Below are positions 39,318 through 51,053 of a stretch of 64,000 nucleotides of DNA, in pieces. Made by a program: the position numbers and the translations under genes. Location: the NCBI GenBank assembly GCA_948470475.1, contig OX419338.1, positions 11,476,747-11,540,746 of the forward strand, read 5' to 3'. The notes under the pieces are model-generated. The model did not search any database, had not been told where the DNA came from, and saw only the letters and a program-made list of their open reading frames with translations. The stretch is from Galaxea fascicularis (taxonomy: Eukaryota > Cnidaria > Anthozoa > Scleractinia > Euphylliidae). Positions within the stretch are counted from its first letter, which is position 1. Each line of letters starts with the position of its first letter.

Positions 39318-40307
39318 TTAAGGAGGCTGGAAAGAGTTTTTAAGTTGCACATACCTGTGAAATCTACACACACCATAACTAAGATGCACACATCAGCTGA
39401 ATGAATCAAAATCACCGTTAAAAAGTCACATGCACAGCACACCAAAAGTTATATACTGCCTAAAATTGCACAAACTGGAATTGAAATCTGTGGAAAACAT
39501 AAATTTGTTTTTAGCTCCAAAAATTTGCTCGGTGACCTGTCCTGAGTTTTTGCATGCAAGTACCATTCGTGATGGCACTTAATGTGTAAATGTTTCGGGG
39601 AGAATTATATAGTATAATTTTCTATAAGCCATAAAAAAATATTAAATTTACTAGATGACGTTTTTTTCTTACTGTCTGAAAAGTTACAGAATTTAGGGAG
39701 CTTTCCAACAAAGAAATAAAAATGGTAGGCCACTATATTAGTTTTTCAGATAATTTACAAAAACTGAAATTTAGAGGACCTTTTTGTGGACCTGGCATGT
39801 TGCCATGGTAACTGATATGATGTCACAAGTACCCTTAAGTATAGCCCAATATTGCAAGGAGACATACAGTTTTCCCACACCATTAAATATCCTTAAACAT
39901 TTCACAAACACTACACCAACGAAAAACCCTTTTGAGCCTCCTTAAATCAATGTTGGTGGATATTTCGAGTGCAAACATTTGTGGTCTACTTTGTTGAAAT
40001 GGAAATTCAGAAGGTAAAAAATATCCTGGCCAGCATAAACTAGTGAGTTGAAACAATAGGAAGAGTGCAACACTTGAAGCAGTTGCCTATAATTTCCAAA
40101 GCTCTTCAAATGGAGTGATGTTTGTTTTTTAACATGTTACCATAGCAACACTACAGCATCTTAGAAACACCCTTAATTTTAGCTTAATGTGCCTGAAACT
40201 CAAAAAGGAGTTCAGTCACCCTGTTCTTATTATTAAATTGCAATCAGCATATCAAGATTCCACTTAATGCAAAATCAGACTGTAGAGTAGGTTCAGAGCC
40301 ACCTTAA
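39318..40307. mobile_element. TTAAGGAGGCT-ended MITEs, cluster
   Basis: TTAAGGAGGCTGG at 39318 faces GAGCCTCCTTAA ending 39945 (628 bp). A further outward end, GAGCCACCTTAA, is at 40296-40307, and a new left end, TTAAGGAGGCTC, starts at 40320 with no visible partner. Internal TTGCCATGGTAACTG (39812) and TTACCATAGCAACAC (40137) resemble TTATGGTAACC in the element at 1-406. These are relics of one TTAA-bounded family. Confidence 0.6.
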
Positions 40308-40982
40308 ATTATTGAATAATTAAGGAGGCTCTTTTGGATACCAGTTTTAAGGAAACAAACAAAAAATTATGGTAGTATCAATCCATCAAAGAATTGGTGT
40401 TTAAAAATAATAAAACCACAGAAGGTCCTTAATGTATGAACATGTTTGCATGGTGCACAATCTGCATGATAAATATCAGTGAATGGATTATTTCAGTTTA
40501 CAAGGCCAACACCACAAATTGCACTCCTCCTCAAAGATGCCCCTTTAATTTTGATTGGTCTGTACACATGCATATGGAGGCCTTCAGAAAGTCATTGTCA
40601 TGCATCATCAGACTAAGTAAACACATCATACTTGCCCCTCATGCACACCCTCTTCACTCCTAAACAACCAAAATAATTAACCACACCCATTGATCTCCCT
40701 TTTCCCTTTTTGCGCTTGGGCAAAATAAATCAATCACAATGTGAAACACACTAATCTTGTCTCATGAGATAAATATGGTTGTAGAATTTATTTGAAACTG
40801 AGTGTTTGGTTCAGACCTACAAATGTGAGGTGAAGTGTATGAAAATAACAAGCAGACAAAAAATTTACAAATTTAATGTTGCATAATATTATACCTTGGG
40901 TAAGTATATACATTTGTCAAAAATAAATACATTGTGCTGTGGAATATCTCCAAGGAAGCCACCCTACAACCAGTTTGGTCAT

Positions 40983-41197
40983 CTGGGCCCGGTTGTTCGA
41001 AAGCCGATTAACCTAATCCAGGATTAGTGTAAACTTTGGTTGCAGTTTTTAACTTTTGGATGAAAGTTGTTTCGGCTGCTTTTTGTTTTTCAGGATTGAC
41101 TTCTCCTAATCTAAAATTTTGGGGAAAGAGAATTGAGCTCCTTGATTAATTTTAATCTTCGATTAGCGTTAATCGGCTTTTGAACAACCGGGCCCAG
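40983..41197. mobile_element. MITE with GGGCCCGGTTGTTCGAAAG ends
   Basis: GGGCCCGGTTGTTCGAAAGC...CGATTAAC at the left mirrors GTTAATCGGCTTTTGAAC...AACCGGGCCC at the right, about 28 bp of terminal inverted repeat. It lies just beyond the pirin 3' end. Confidence 0.85.
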
Positions 41198-41394
41198 GAG
41201 GGAAGGGGAAACAACTTCGGAAAGAACAAGCCATCTTTAATATACAGTGTAGTAATTAAAAAAAAATGCCATGGGAGCCCTGTCATAAATTTTTACAGCC
41301 ACCATTGAAGGAGTTTTGACTCCAATTTTCATAGCATTTCATCAATTAATGACAGCATACATATAGATAAAATATTTGTAAGCCAGATGTAAGT

Positions 41395-42730
41395 CTACTT
41401 TCTGCTCCATGTTCCTGTTTGTTTCTGTTTATTTACTGCTTTCTCTGTCTTGGCGTAGCGCTCTTCAGATCCTTCAATTGACCCAAGTTTTCCATATTTG
41501 TAGTCACTGAAAGCCTGCTCAATTTCCTCCCAATTGTTCATAACAAAAGGTCCATGCCGAGCAATAGGTTCATTTATTGGTATTCCTGCTATCAGCAATA
41601 CATGGATGTCTTCATTAGGGCTTGCATTGATCTGAAAAGTGTTTCCTTTACCCAGTACAGCAACCTAGAAAAAAAACAGTATTAGGTCCTTGAACATGTC
41701 CATACCTTCCTAATGGAAGGTCAACAGAAATTCCAAGGTAAAAGCAGAATTTTTTATGGGGGTTGGGGGGGGGGGTGGTGCAAACCACAAAACATTAATG
41801 GGAGGGGTATGGGTATTTTCTGGAACTATACAATGTCATAAAATTCCACTGAGGGGGAAGAGTTCCTTGCAAAACACCTTTTCAAGGAAGGGGTACATAT
41901 ATTTTCTGAAACAGTTACACCGTGAAGTAAAGGATTAGGTGGACACAAGTGGAACTGCAAATGACATTTTCTTTTAACATAAACAGTTTTTAAAGTATTG
42001 AGCAGTCTACACACAGTTGGTGTCAATGTTGTCGTCCCAATCATGCTTAAGTCTAGCCACAGATTCCTTCATGATGGACTTGCATTTCAGTTCAAGATAG
42101 AATTGGCTTTTAAGCACTGTAAGTCTTAGTACTAAGAAATTTACCTTTCCCATCTCCACAGAGACTCTTTCCTTAGTGAATGATCCAGCTCCTCTCCAAA
42201 CATAAACAAACCCATTATACTCCTCAGGAACATTTTGTGAAAACGTTCCACCAGCCTGCACATGAATGTCTAGGAACATTATTGGTATCCGTGTATCAAT
42301 AACTGCTTTGGCCCCCAAGCTTTCTCCTGCAATCACCTTGACCTCTGTTTTTCCATCTGAAAAGAGAATAAACATTATTCTGACCAAATGAATGATGCAA
42401 GGAAGTAGATTATAGCCCTTCCAGATGGAAGGGAATGTTATTGCTTCCAGTACAGTAAAAAACAAAACAAAACAAACAACAACAATAATATACATCTGAG
42501 CAAATTAACTAAAAGGTGGCAGCTAAGTTTTCACTTGAGCACAGGCACAGCTCGTGTTCAAGCCATTGTGACTGCTCAGAATTGAGGGGGCTTGCCATCA
42601 ACACCTGCTTTGCCAAACAGCCCAGGGACAGTTCTAACAGTGGGTGGTGACTCTCAGTTGTGTATCAAAATCACAGGGCTGGAGGTAGTTGCTGTCAGAT
42701 TTTGACAAGATCTGCAGAATTCTTCATATT

Positions 42731-42762
<32 letters not shown>

Positions 42763-43960
42763 ATTCATTCAAAATATTTTCAATATTTTCTTCGCTCAAA
42801 CTTCTAAACCTACTCGCAGCCATTTTTCTACTCAACAAAAATAACACAATCTCGTCCCCAGCTTTTTTCGGTCAACGGTTCAATAATTTGCAGTGGGCTG
42901 CACTTTTGATGTCATTGATTCAATATGACGACGTTTCTTTCCAAATTTGGTAAACAGCAGCTGGTTATGGTGAATTATGTGTGTATTTTTAACCAATCAG
43001 AAATGGGAAATTATTTTGAATGAATAATAATATTATGCAGGCACCTTTTGACAAATCCAGTTAGATATATACTTTGGAATGGGCAATATATAAAGACAAT
43101 AAATATATATGTAAAAAAGTGAAAATCAACTGAAATACCTGGAGTGGTGACAATAGGAATTTTTTTAGCATCAGTATCTTGGTATCGTGGTTTAATCATC
43201 TTGTCCTTTGCTGGCAAATTCACCCAGAGTTGAAATCCCTCTGATCTTCCACCTCTCTTAAGAAACTCATCTGAAGGCATTTCACTGTGAACAACACCAG
43301 ACCCTGCTGTCATCCACTGAACCCAACCTTCCTTTAAAACACCACTATTTCCAGCGCTGTCTTGGTGTTTGATCTCTCCTACCGTCATGTTTATAAATTC
43401 AAGTCAGTACAATATTGTAACAAATGCCTTTTTCTTCTGTAAAAAGTACCTGCAGGGAAAGTGCCCTGTAACTTTCGTTAATTTCAAAGGCGAAACGCTA
43501 GAATTTAAATACCGGTGAGTGCGCATTGCGAACCTACTTTTTGTACGCTTATGTAATCCTTGCTATAGTCGCAACACCGGAATATAAGCATGTCGTTTTG
43601 GAGAGGTATCGAGGTAGTATTTCAATATTTACATAGAAAGAAGAACAGATGTTTTCAGGTTTGGATGTGAAAATTAAATTTTTGCTTCCGGTCACACAAC
43701 GAACTAAAAGCCACATATCTTGTATATTTTATGCTCTTACCGTCAATTAGATAGGTGACAGTTTCAAATCCTCGATGAGGATGATCAGGTGCTCCAACAG
43801 CCTCTCCAGGGCCGTAGATTACAGGGCCTAAATGATCTAACATCAAGAACGGGTCACAGTGATTAACCCGGTCTCCGATGGGCCTTCGAACGAGAAATCC
43901 GCCTCCTTCCCGCATCTGTCGAGAAGATTCGATTCGAGCTACACCACGAGCCACCGCCAT
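41395..43960 (-). CDS. PIR: Pirin (iron-binding cupin), four exons, 313 aa
   Basis: Pirins are nuclear/cytosolic bicupins that bind Fe. They act as transcriptional cofactors (NF-kB, Bcl3) in mammals, and some have quercetin 2,3-dioxygenase activity. Minus-strand exons 43741-43960, 43139-43378, 42145-42356 and 41395-41664 join in phase. The N-cupin metal ligands are all present: His60 and His62 in [13 protein letters not shown], His104 and Glu106 in GVVHSEMP. C-terminal cupin signatures include [15 protein letters not shown]. The start [15 protein letters not shown] matches the family N-terminus; an upstream in-frame ATG (44098) would add ~46 basic residues and is judged less likely. Length is slightly above mammalian pirin (~290). 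Complete. Confidence 0.95.
41700..41840. repeat. Copy of the GGAATTTCC / GGTATTTTCTGGAAC repeat in pirin intron 3
   Basis: Contains AACAGAAATTCCAAGG, a G-homopolymer run (41763-41776) and GGGTATTTTCTGGAACTA, matching the layout at 1555-1810. Confidence 0.5.
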
Positions 43961-44261
43961 TAACCTAGTCTGACAGAAAACCTCAGCACAAAGTTTTGCA
44001 ATCAAAAAACCCGCGAATATAATTTTGTCACCTTGTTTGCGACCCTTGTTTGCTTTTTTAAAAGCACTGTTCCTGACCCAGCATGCAATGCGTGGCAATA
44101 ATGACTAAGCAGATCTTTTGCGGTGTCACACAAAGCGCATTAGGGGTGGGTGGGTGAGTCATGAAAATTTGTGCACAATAACGGCACGGGAGTGCTTCGT
44201 CATTTCCCTCAAGGTCCTCAAGAGATTTTTCATCGATTGAAAATTAGAATTGCATAACAAC

Positions 44262-44652
44262 CCGGCATAGTAAATCGAACCCAATCGAACTAAATCGAAC
44301 TCAATCGGTGGATTGAGTTCGATTGAGTTCGGCAATCGAACGAAATCGAACTCACCGAAAAGAAAAAAAATCAATCGAACCCAATCGAACGTTCGATTTT
44401 CGAACTCGTGATTTATGTAAAACAGACGTTGAAAATCCATTACCAGATCTTAGAAGGTTGAGTTACTTCAGCCCTGAGTGTAGCGCACGTGTTTTTCGTA
44501 AACGAAGAAATTCCGCAGAAATGGCTTCAGATGAGTTGTGGATCGTAAGCTTGAAATGTATAGTCAAAGGCTACCAGGATCGAACTCAATCGACCTCAAT
44601 CCACGGATTGAGTTCGATTGAGTTCGATTGAGTTCGATTTACTATACCGGGA
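44262..44652. mobile_element. Element built from inverted AATCGAACTC tandem repeats
   Basis: The ends are CCCGGCATAGTAAATCGAAC and GTTCGATTTACTATACCGGG, inverted. Inside each end, ATCGAACTCA-type units are repeated two to four times, and a second inverted pair sits at 44283-44345. The centre (44400-44570) is unique. Confidence 0.75.
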
Positions 44653-44659
44653 TAACAAG

Positions 44660-46660
44660 CATAGGAAACGGATTTTGGCTGATTGGAAAATGAAAATCAG
44701 GGAATATTTTTCTGTGGAATTGTACCGTTAGATGGAGAACATAACACCCAGCTAGCCAACAACGTGGTTTGAACATCACCTGTACACGTTGCTGGACCAA
44801 AGAACTTACATAACCAACAAAAAAGTGGTGCCAACATTCAAATAATCTGAGTATTGATTCTTTCATTCCTTTACACAAATCATTTGTTACTTGTGCTTTT
44901 ATCGAGTTTGCTCGGCTGTTTGCATTTTATGCGTAGCTTATGCTCCTTTTTCTCTACGTCCGGTTCAGTTTAAACATTTTAACTACACCGAATCTCATTG
45001 CTGTAACGTTCATGCGACGTGTAGTTAATTAATTTCGATAGATTTCAATTAAACAGTTAAATGCAAGTTCAGTCGAAAATTCGACTCAGGCGATTGAAAT
45101 TCGATAGTTGATGTAAATGCCACATTTTACGTGTGCCGAATCTAGTTAATAAATTGTGTTAGAATAGTATATTCCACTCCTAGCTCCAAATTTTTATGCT
45201 ACTTGCCTTTAACTTAATTCAAATTCGATACTGTAATTAAATGCGCTGTCTAAATCAAACATGGAACTTTTTTAAATTCTAGCCGACTCTAATTAGGCGA
45301 CGTTTAAACCTAGCCTTAAGTTCTTTCCTGTCCACTGTTTTTAAACAGATGCGTTTGAGTGAATCCGAATGACGCTGCTTTCTCTTGATCACGTTCATAC
45401 GCGCGTTCCCGACATTTCCGCTGCTTTTCCATTTATTCTTAAGCTTTATACAAACACGACTTAGCTTGCGCGTAATAGTGACAGGGCAAAAATTTCCAAA
45501 ATAGACTTTACCACGGTTTTACCAACATGCGAGAAGTGCAATAAACGAGTTATAGCGTTTGGTGGGGTCCGAGGTCACTCCATGGACCGATCGGGTGTCA
45601 GTTGTTACATTGGAAATAGCACCTTAAAATCTTTTAAAATCGTTAAGTTATAGCTTCGCTTCGTTACTCGTTTCTTCTTCGATCATCCCCGTCACTTGAA
45701 AAATCTGGAGTATATACCCCCGCCTGGGCTTCGGCAAATGTTTGTATACTGGGGAGCACAAACTTGCCCCCCAGAACCAGGATGTGAATCTTAAACTTGG
45801 CCACTTTATTACTTCAGGCTGCTGCATGTTTCCAGCAGCTGTGTTGATAGATTTCGCTATCTGATCGAAATCTAAAGTTAACAGTGGTGGGCGATGAGCT
45901 TCGATTCGTTGCTTCTGCCGATATCATCAATTGCAAATTTTAATTATGATGTTGTACAAAGCATGTGCTCGTCTAGCGTTTATATTATAGTGGTTGTATA
46001 AATCCGACGATGTTAATGGCTTAAAATGTTACAGTATACATACTGTATTATTAGCATAATATATTAAAATATGTACTGCCTATATTAGATATTCTTGACT
46101 TATGTCTTTTGTTAATTAAAAGTTAGATGCTTTGTAACTGTCATTTATAATTGAAAATGGCGAAAGAACTGTCAAAACATTTCTTGTTTTGAAAATCTTG
46201 AAGGTGTTCCTCTGTTTCTTAAAACATGCTCCTGTTATCTGCTTCCCAGACCAGCCTTCAATAACATTTTTATTACAAGCAAGTTGAAAACTCGGGCTAA
46301 CGTTTTAGGCTTGGATCAGCACTAGTGTATCAGTAGGATTTCTAAAAGCAAGGCCCTTGCTAGAACTGTCTAGGAACAAGCGTCGAGTATGAGCAGATCG
46401 CTGAACACCTTGTTAATTTGTGTACACAATCATTAACATATAAGAACTACTAAGCGGCTGTCTTAATTAGTTTTCTCTGAGAAACTTGCAGCACAAAAAC
46501 AGACATTGCAGAAGTCTATAACTACGCGCAGAAAACTCGAAGGCCACTAATTTTTGGTAACGCGACCCAAGAGCCACTCGTTTACATTTGTGGTTAAGCT
46601 TTACCACCAACAACTGTAACTCTGCTCAAAATCTAAATTCTGAATTCTTGGATCAATGTC
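44660..46660. other. Intergenic spacer, pirin to repeat cluster
   Basis: No gene, RNA gene or clear repeat boundary recognised in about 2 kb of AT-rich sequence. Confidence 0.45.
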
Positions 46661-46667
46661 AATACCT

Positions 46668-46955
46668 CTTACTAACCTCGTTTTCTCGGTCCGTACTTTA
46701 CGTTACGGACCGCGTTTTTTCCCGTTCGCTTATGGCCCAAGCGCGAAGCGCGCGGGCCATAAGCGAACGGGAAAAAACGAGGATCCGTAACTTACAGTAC
46801 GCACCGAGAAAACGAGGTTAGTAAGATATTTATTATATCTCTGAGGTTAATCGAACGCACGGGAAAGGAAACTTTCAAACTTAGTGGGCCGTACAGCAGA
46901 GTACGGCCCGCAAAATTGACCAATTACAGTACGCGTACTAACTGAGACATATAAT
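46668..46955. mobile_element. Palindromic MITE, family A copy 2
   Basis: TCTTACTAACCTCG...TTTTCTCGGTCCGTACT at the left mirrors the segment ending CGAGGTTAGTAAGA (~46829). CGAAGCGCG is near the centre. The right-hand extension, with CTGAGGTTAATCG and TTGACCAATTACAG, corresponds inversely to 17140-17270. Confidence 0.8.
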
Positions 46956-46959
46956 GAGT

Positions 46960-48880
46960 AACAATAAGTTAACAATAAGTTAGTGTCAATGTTGGGTTAG
47001 GAGGGGTAAGTGCGCAGGTGCCCAGATACCCCCGCCAATAAATCAGTGTAACCTTGCGGAATTTAATACAGCCGAACACGGCTCTATTCAAGTCTCAAAG
47101 AGTAGAACGAAAGAGAATGCGGACTCTTGGAAATAACGAGGCAATACAAGCAACGAAAGGTACATTTCCAAGATGTACATACAGCTAATATTATGCTGGT
47201 GAAAACAATAGGAATACCAGTCTCAAATGTACATTGTCGTTGCCGCAAGACATTAGACACCACTTGTGTTCATTATCCATCTTGTTGTAAATTCGCTGAC
47301 GCCAGATATTGCTTTAGGACACAAACCAGGCTCTCAGTTAATAAAGAATTTTCACAAATGTATTGTTCACACTTTTCCCACCAGATAAAGACAATCATTT
47401 TAATAATGAAATAGACACGAGCAAAAAATTCGTAAGTTATAAAGTGTATGTTGAGGAATTTGTCTTCCAATTAGCATGCTCTTCAAAGAAGCGTACCTAC
47501 TTTCGATGACAGCATACTTTCTTATTTTTTTAATTCACATCAGTATTACGAATGGGGTACAAGTAACCCTGTTTCTAAGTTTTCCAAAATAGTCGTTGCT
47601 TTACTTCATTGCTAAACAGTTAAAGAACACTTCAATACGTCTTTATAGAGTGCTAAACTGGAGTTTGGTTTCTCAAGGACCACGTACACGACGATTAAGT
47701 ATACAAGTTTGGTCTTTACAGAACTGTTAGTAATAATGAGATATGGGCATTTTTGGTTATTATAGACACTACGAATTATGGCCACGGTTGTTCACGAGTC
47801 GCTATCCAGTGGAAAAAATCTACGGGATGCAATACATTTTTAATCACTGGATAGCGACTGTACTTATCCGCGGTATAAAAATTTCCGTCATTTGAACTAC
47901 TGGGGTCTGTCCCAAAATGTAGAACAAAATCAATAAAAAAAATCAAAAATCATCCTGTGATGATCCGAATTTTAACACTAAACTATCTCAGACTTTTTTC
48001 CTAACTTTTTTCTATTCGTTTAGCCGCCGATTAGTTTGCCACCAGTTGGGCTTTAAATGTTATATGTGGATTTCTAATAACATCCAGGCTTTGAATCAAC
48101 CGCAACTCGATTTGTCCAGCTGTCGGTTTGTTTCCCTCTCCGGCTAATCCTGAGTTGAAAACCAAACAAAGAAATAAACAAAGTGGTGAGATCTAAAACT
48201 ACCGTAGAATTAGGATTGTTTTCCCGTGCATTACATGGCTTGGTGGGAGAACTGACCGCTGAACTTGCAATATAGGTAAGCTACAATCAACCTATGATGT
48301 ATATAACGATCCTTTGTAATCAGTTAAAGTGTGAGTTAATAAATATTGTAAATATTGTTGTTGTTGTACAATGATGACATGCAGCGACATGCATTCAATA
48401 AGAACAGACACGTCAATTTGTTGTGGGTTTGTCATTATTTGACTGGTTAACCAACGTGTTTCAGTCTCTTCATTCAGCCAGAAATCCGCTGAAAAATTAA
48501 GGAACACTACTGAGCTGTGTACATGGATGAGGCCGCATTTGAAAAGCATTTCTGTTGCTTTTTTAACTCCTTTATTGTGATTTCACTGACACGCACTTGT
48601 GACTGCATAACCAACATAACCAACTACGTTACTTCCAGTTAATGGGATTAGCACTAAAGTAACCATGATCATGTGTGGCGGCAGAGAACTTTAGCTCTGG
48701 AAAGAGAGGTTGATGAGGTAAATTGAAAAGAAATTCGAGAGCTGAAGTTTCAACCGGAACTTTCTCTAATGAAGTGCTAACGCTCGAGAGCAGCTCTTGA
48801 ATCTCTTTACAGAGACCAATTTGCTTGATCAACTCAGTGGAAAGAGCGACCTTGAATTGAGCGTCGTAAAAAAAACAACA
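46960..48880. other. Spacer without recognised gene; one small palindrome
   Basis: GTCGCTATCCAGTG and CACTGGATAGCGAC form a ~75-bp MITE-like hairpin at 47797-47872. An open frame at 48629-48870 on the minus strand lies where the pyridoxal kinase 3' end might be expected, but it shows no similarity to that protein. Confidence 0.4.
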
Positions 48881-48888
48881 ATGAAAGT

Positions 48889-49080
48889 GATACTGTGACC
48901 AATCAAAGTAGACTCAAACAACGCTGTGTGAAAGCAACTACATGTAACCGGCACCAAGCGCGGGAAAATGCGCGCGCAACAGTAAAGATTGTTTGTGGCC
49001 TTGCTTCTCATTGGTTGAGAAAGTGGCGCGGCGAGTTTTGCCAACCAATCAAAGAGCGAGGTATAAAGCAAAAGCGAAGT
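48889..49080 (+). repeat. Promoter-like dispersed module, copy 1
   Basis: Contains in order GACCAATCAAAG (CCAAT), AAGCGCGGGAAAATGCGCGC (E2F-type core GCGGGAAAA), CTCATTGGTTGAG (inverted CCAAT), CCAACCAATCAAAG (CCAAT) and GGTATAAAGC (TATA-like). Copies with the same order are at 50515-50720 (plus) and 51905-52110 (minus). Confidence 0.6.
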
Positions 49081-49112
49081 AAACAGGAATAACTTTCGAC
49101 GCTCATGAGAAA

Positions 49113-49387
49113 ACCTTTTTATTATATAAACACCAGTGAAATAGCAAGTGAGCTTTCCCGCGAAAACTTCATATCTTCACACGTGAAGAGATCACCGTCG
49201 TTATGTTTGTTGTTTACAACTGGCTTTCCTCGGAATCTAGAATTCTAACGGCCATCATTTTAGACTTTATCACATTGCAATAAAAATGAATTTGGTTTTC
49301 GTCCATGCTTTAAGGCCGTGTACTTCTTCCATGTTTAGTAACGACACGTTCTACTTTAAGACCATTGAAAATATTTAAGTGAAATGG

Positions 49388-49424
<37 letters not shown>
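49113..49424. mobile_element. MITE with ~26-bp TIR
   Basis: TTATTATATAAACACCAGTG...AAATA on the left and TATTTCACTGGTGTTTATAT...AATAA on the right are inverted, about 310 bp apart. Confidence 0.8.
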
Positions 49425-49428
<4 letters not shown>

Positions 49429-49436
49429 TATGCCCG

Positions 49437-49505
49437 CTTATGGATATGAATTTTATCTTCTCGTTCAACTCGATATCTCACTCGTTCGCTGCGCCCACTC
49501 GTGTT

Positions 49506-49546
<41 letters not shown>

Positions 49547-49560
49547 ACGGGCATGCAATA
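49437..49560. mobile_element. Palindromic MITE abutting the previous one
   Basis: GCCCGCTTATGGATATGAAT...TTTATCTTC and GAAGATAAAATTCATATCC...CACGGGC are inverted arms. The loop includes CGTTCGCTGCGCCCACTCG. Confidence 0.8.
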
Positions 49561-49689
49561 TCCTCTATCTAATACCAAACAAATCTCTTTTACCACTTAA
49601 GCCACTTAAGCTTGCACTAGCTTCCTGGAATGAGTTCTACAGTAAAGCTGTACGCAAGCATGTGTATTTTTTCAGTTAACTATGAATTT

Positions 49690-49765
49690 GGATTTATTAA
49701 CGGAGTTGACAATGTAAATCGACCACCGTACAGGGATTCTAAAAGCTGACGTTTCGAGCGAATCG
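49690..49765. repeat. Terminal module shared with 32320-32425 and 51067-51187
   Basis: GACCACCGTACAGGGATTC, TAAAAGCTGACGTTTCGAGC and an upstream GTTGACAATGTAAAT match the other two sites. Probably a fragment of a Penelope-like or retrozyme-like element (inference). Confidence 0.5.
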
Positions 49766-49903
49766 AAAAATTATGGGTTGGGTGTGGTTTATACAGAGGA
49801 GATGGAGCTACGCTATTGGTGGTAACATGGCAACGTGAAAAATAATGAAAAGCGTTGGTTAATACCGTGGGGATTAAGGGTGCCCATTTTTCAATTAACT
49901 TAC

Positions 49904-51017
49904 TTTGAGCATGTGCTAAGGTCCTTTGAAGCACGGCTTGAACTGTTGATACAGTTGCTTCACAAGCCAGTGCTAGATCATTCGGATGTCGGTACAACCA
50001 AGCAAGAAGAACACTAGCGAACAGATCTCCAGTCCCAGTAAAGGTAGCATCTAATTTTGGTATCTCCATTCTGATACACTTGTTCTGACCTTGGTTTATA
50101 GCAAAAGAAATCGTAGAAATAAGCCTTGCCACTAAAAGAAAACTGCATCTTCTTTATTCTCAATGCTTATCTAGAGATATTTTACGAGACTAGCTAATTG
50201 TCTCTTACTCAGTCCTGTCTTTTACCTCCCAGGGCCGAGTTGCTCGAAGCATGGTTCGCGCTAACCATTAGTTAAGCTGTATTAAAACCAATAGGTTGTC
50301 ATGGTATTTAACCCCGGTTAGCGCTAACCACGCTTCGGACAACTCGGCCAGCGAACAAGGTATTTTGGAAAATTAGAATACCCTTGCAGGACCAATCGGG
50401 TAGCAAGTTAGCTTGATGATAGCCATGCATGAGTCATAACACACTGAGTTTGGAAAGAGCTGACTGAAAGAATGTTTTTCAGGCGCTATTCAACTAGGTG
50501 TCGTGAAACCAAAACTAAAGCAATTAGTCTGACCAATCACAACAGACCCAAACTGCGTTAAGAGCCAATAAGAGTACGAAGCAATTATATATAACCGGCG
50601 CCAAACGCAGGAAAATGCGCGTGTGCAAATCACGGTTACTTTTGAGTCTTTTGTCTTTTGTCACTAGTACAAAAAAGGCGCTAGGTTTGCCAGCCAAGCA
50701 AAACGAGAATTTCTTTTCAAAACCGCTGTACATAACCGTATTAATACTTGCCGCATACACTTAAATGTAGTAGACTAAAAAGGACAATTCTATTCTGTTT
50801 ACTTACCGTTCACAGTACTTCCCAGCGCTATCAGCGTCTTGTGGTCGCCCAGTTCTGAGCTGGTTATCACAACAGTTTTTGTACCTCTTTCGTGTAAAAT
50901 TTTCATCGCCTACGTACAAAAATGTTATAACGAAAATTAAAAATACTGTTTAACCAATATAACACTTCAAAACCTATAAATTTCCTCTAAAACAAAATGA
51001 ACCAAAAATAAAGGGGG

Positions 51018-51053
<36 letters not shown>

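Noticed and set aside
46588..46821. Frame with a peptide also present at 17279-17470
   Set aside because: The shared peptide comes from the family A palindromic MITE in both places.
48629..48870. Minus-strand frame of ~80 codons considered as the last exon of pyridoxal kinase
   Set aside because: Its sequence shows no similarity to the pyridoxal kinase C-terminus, and no acceptor in the required phase gives a continuous frame.
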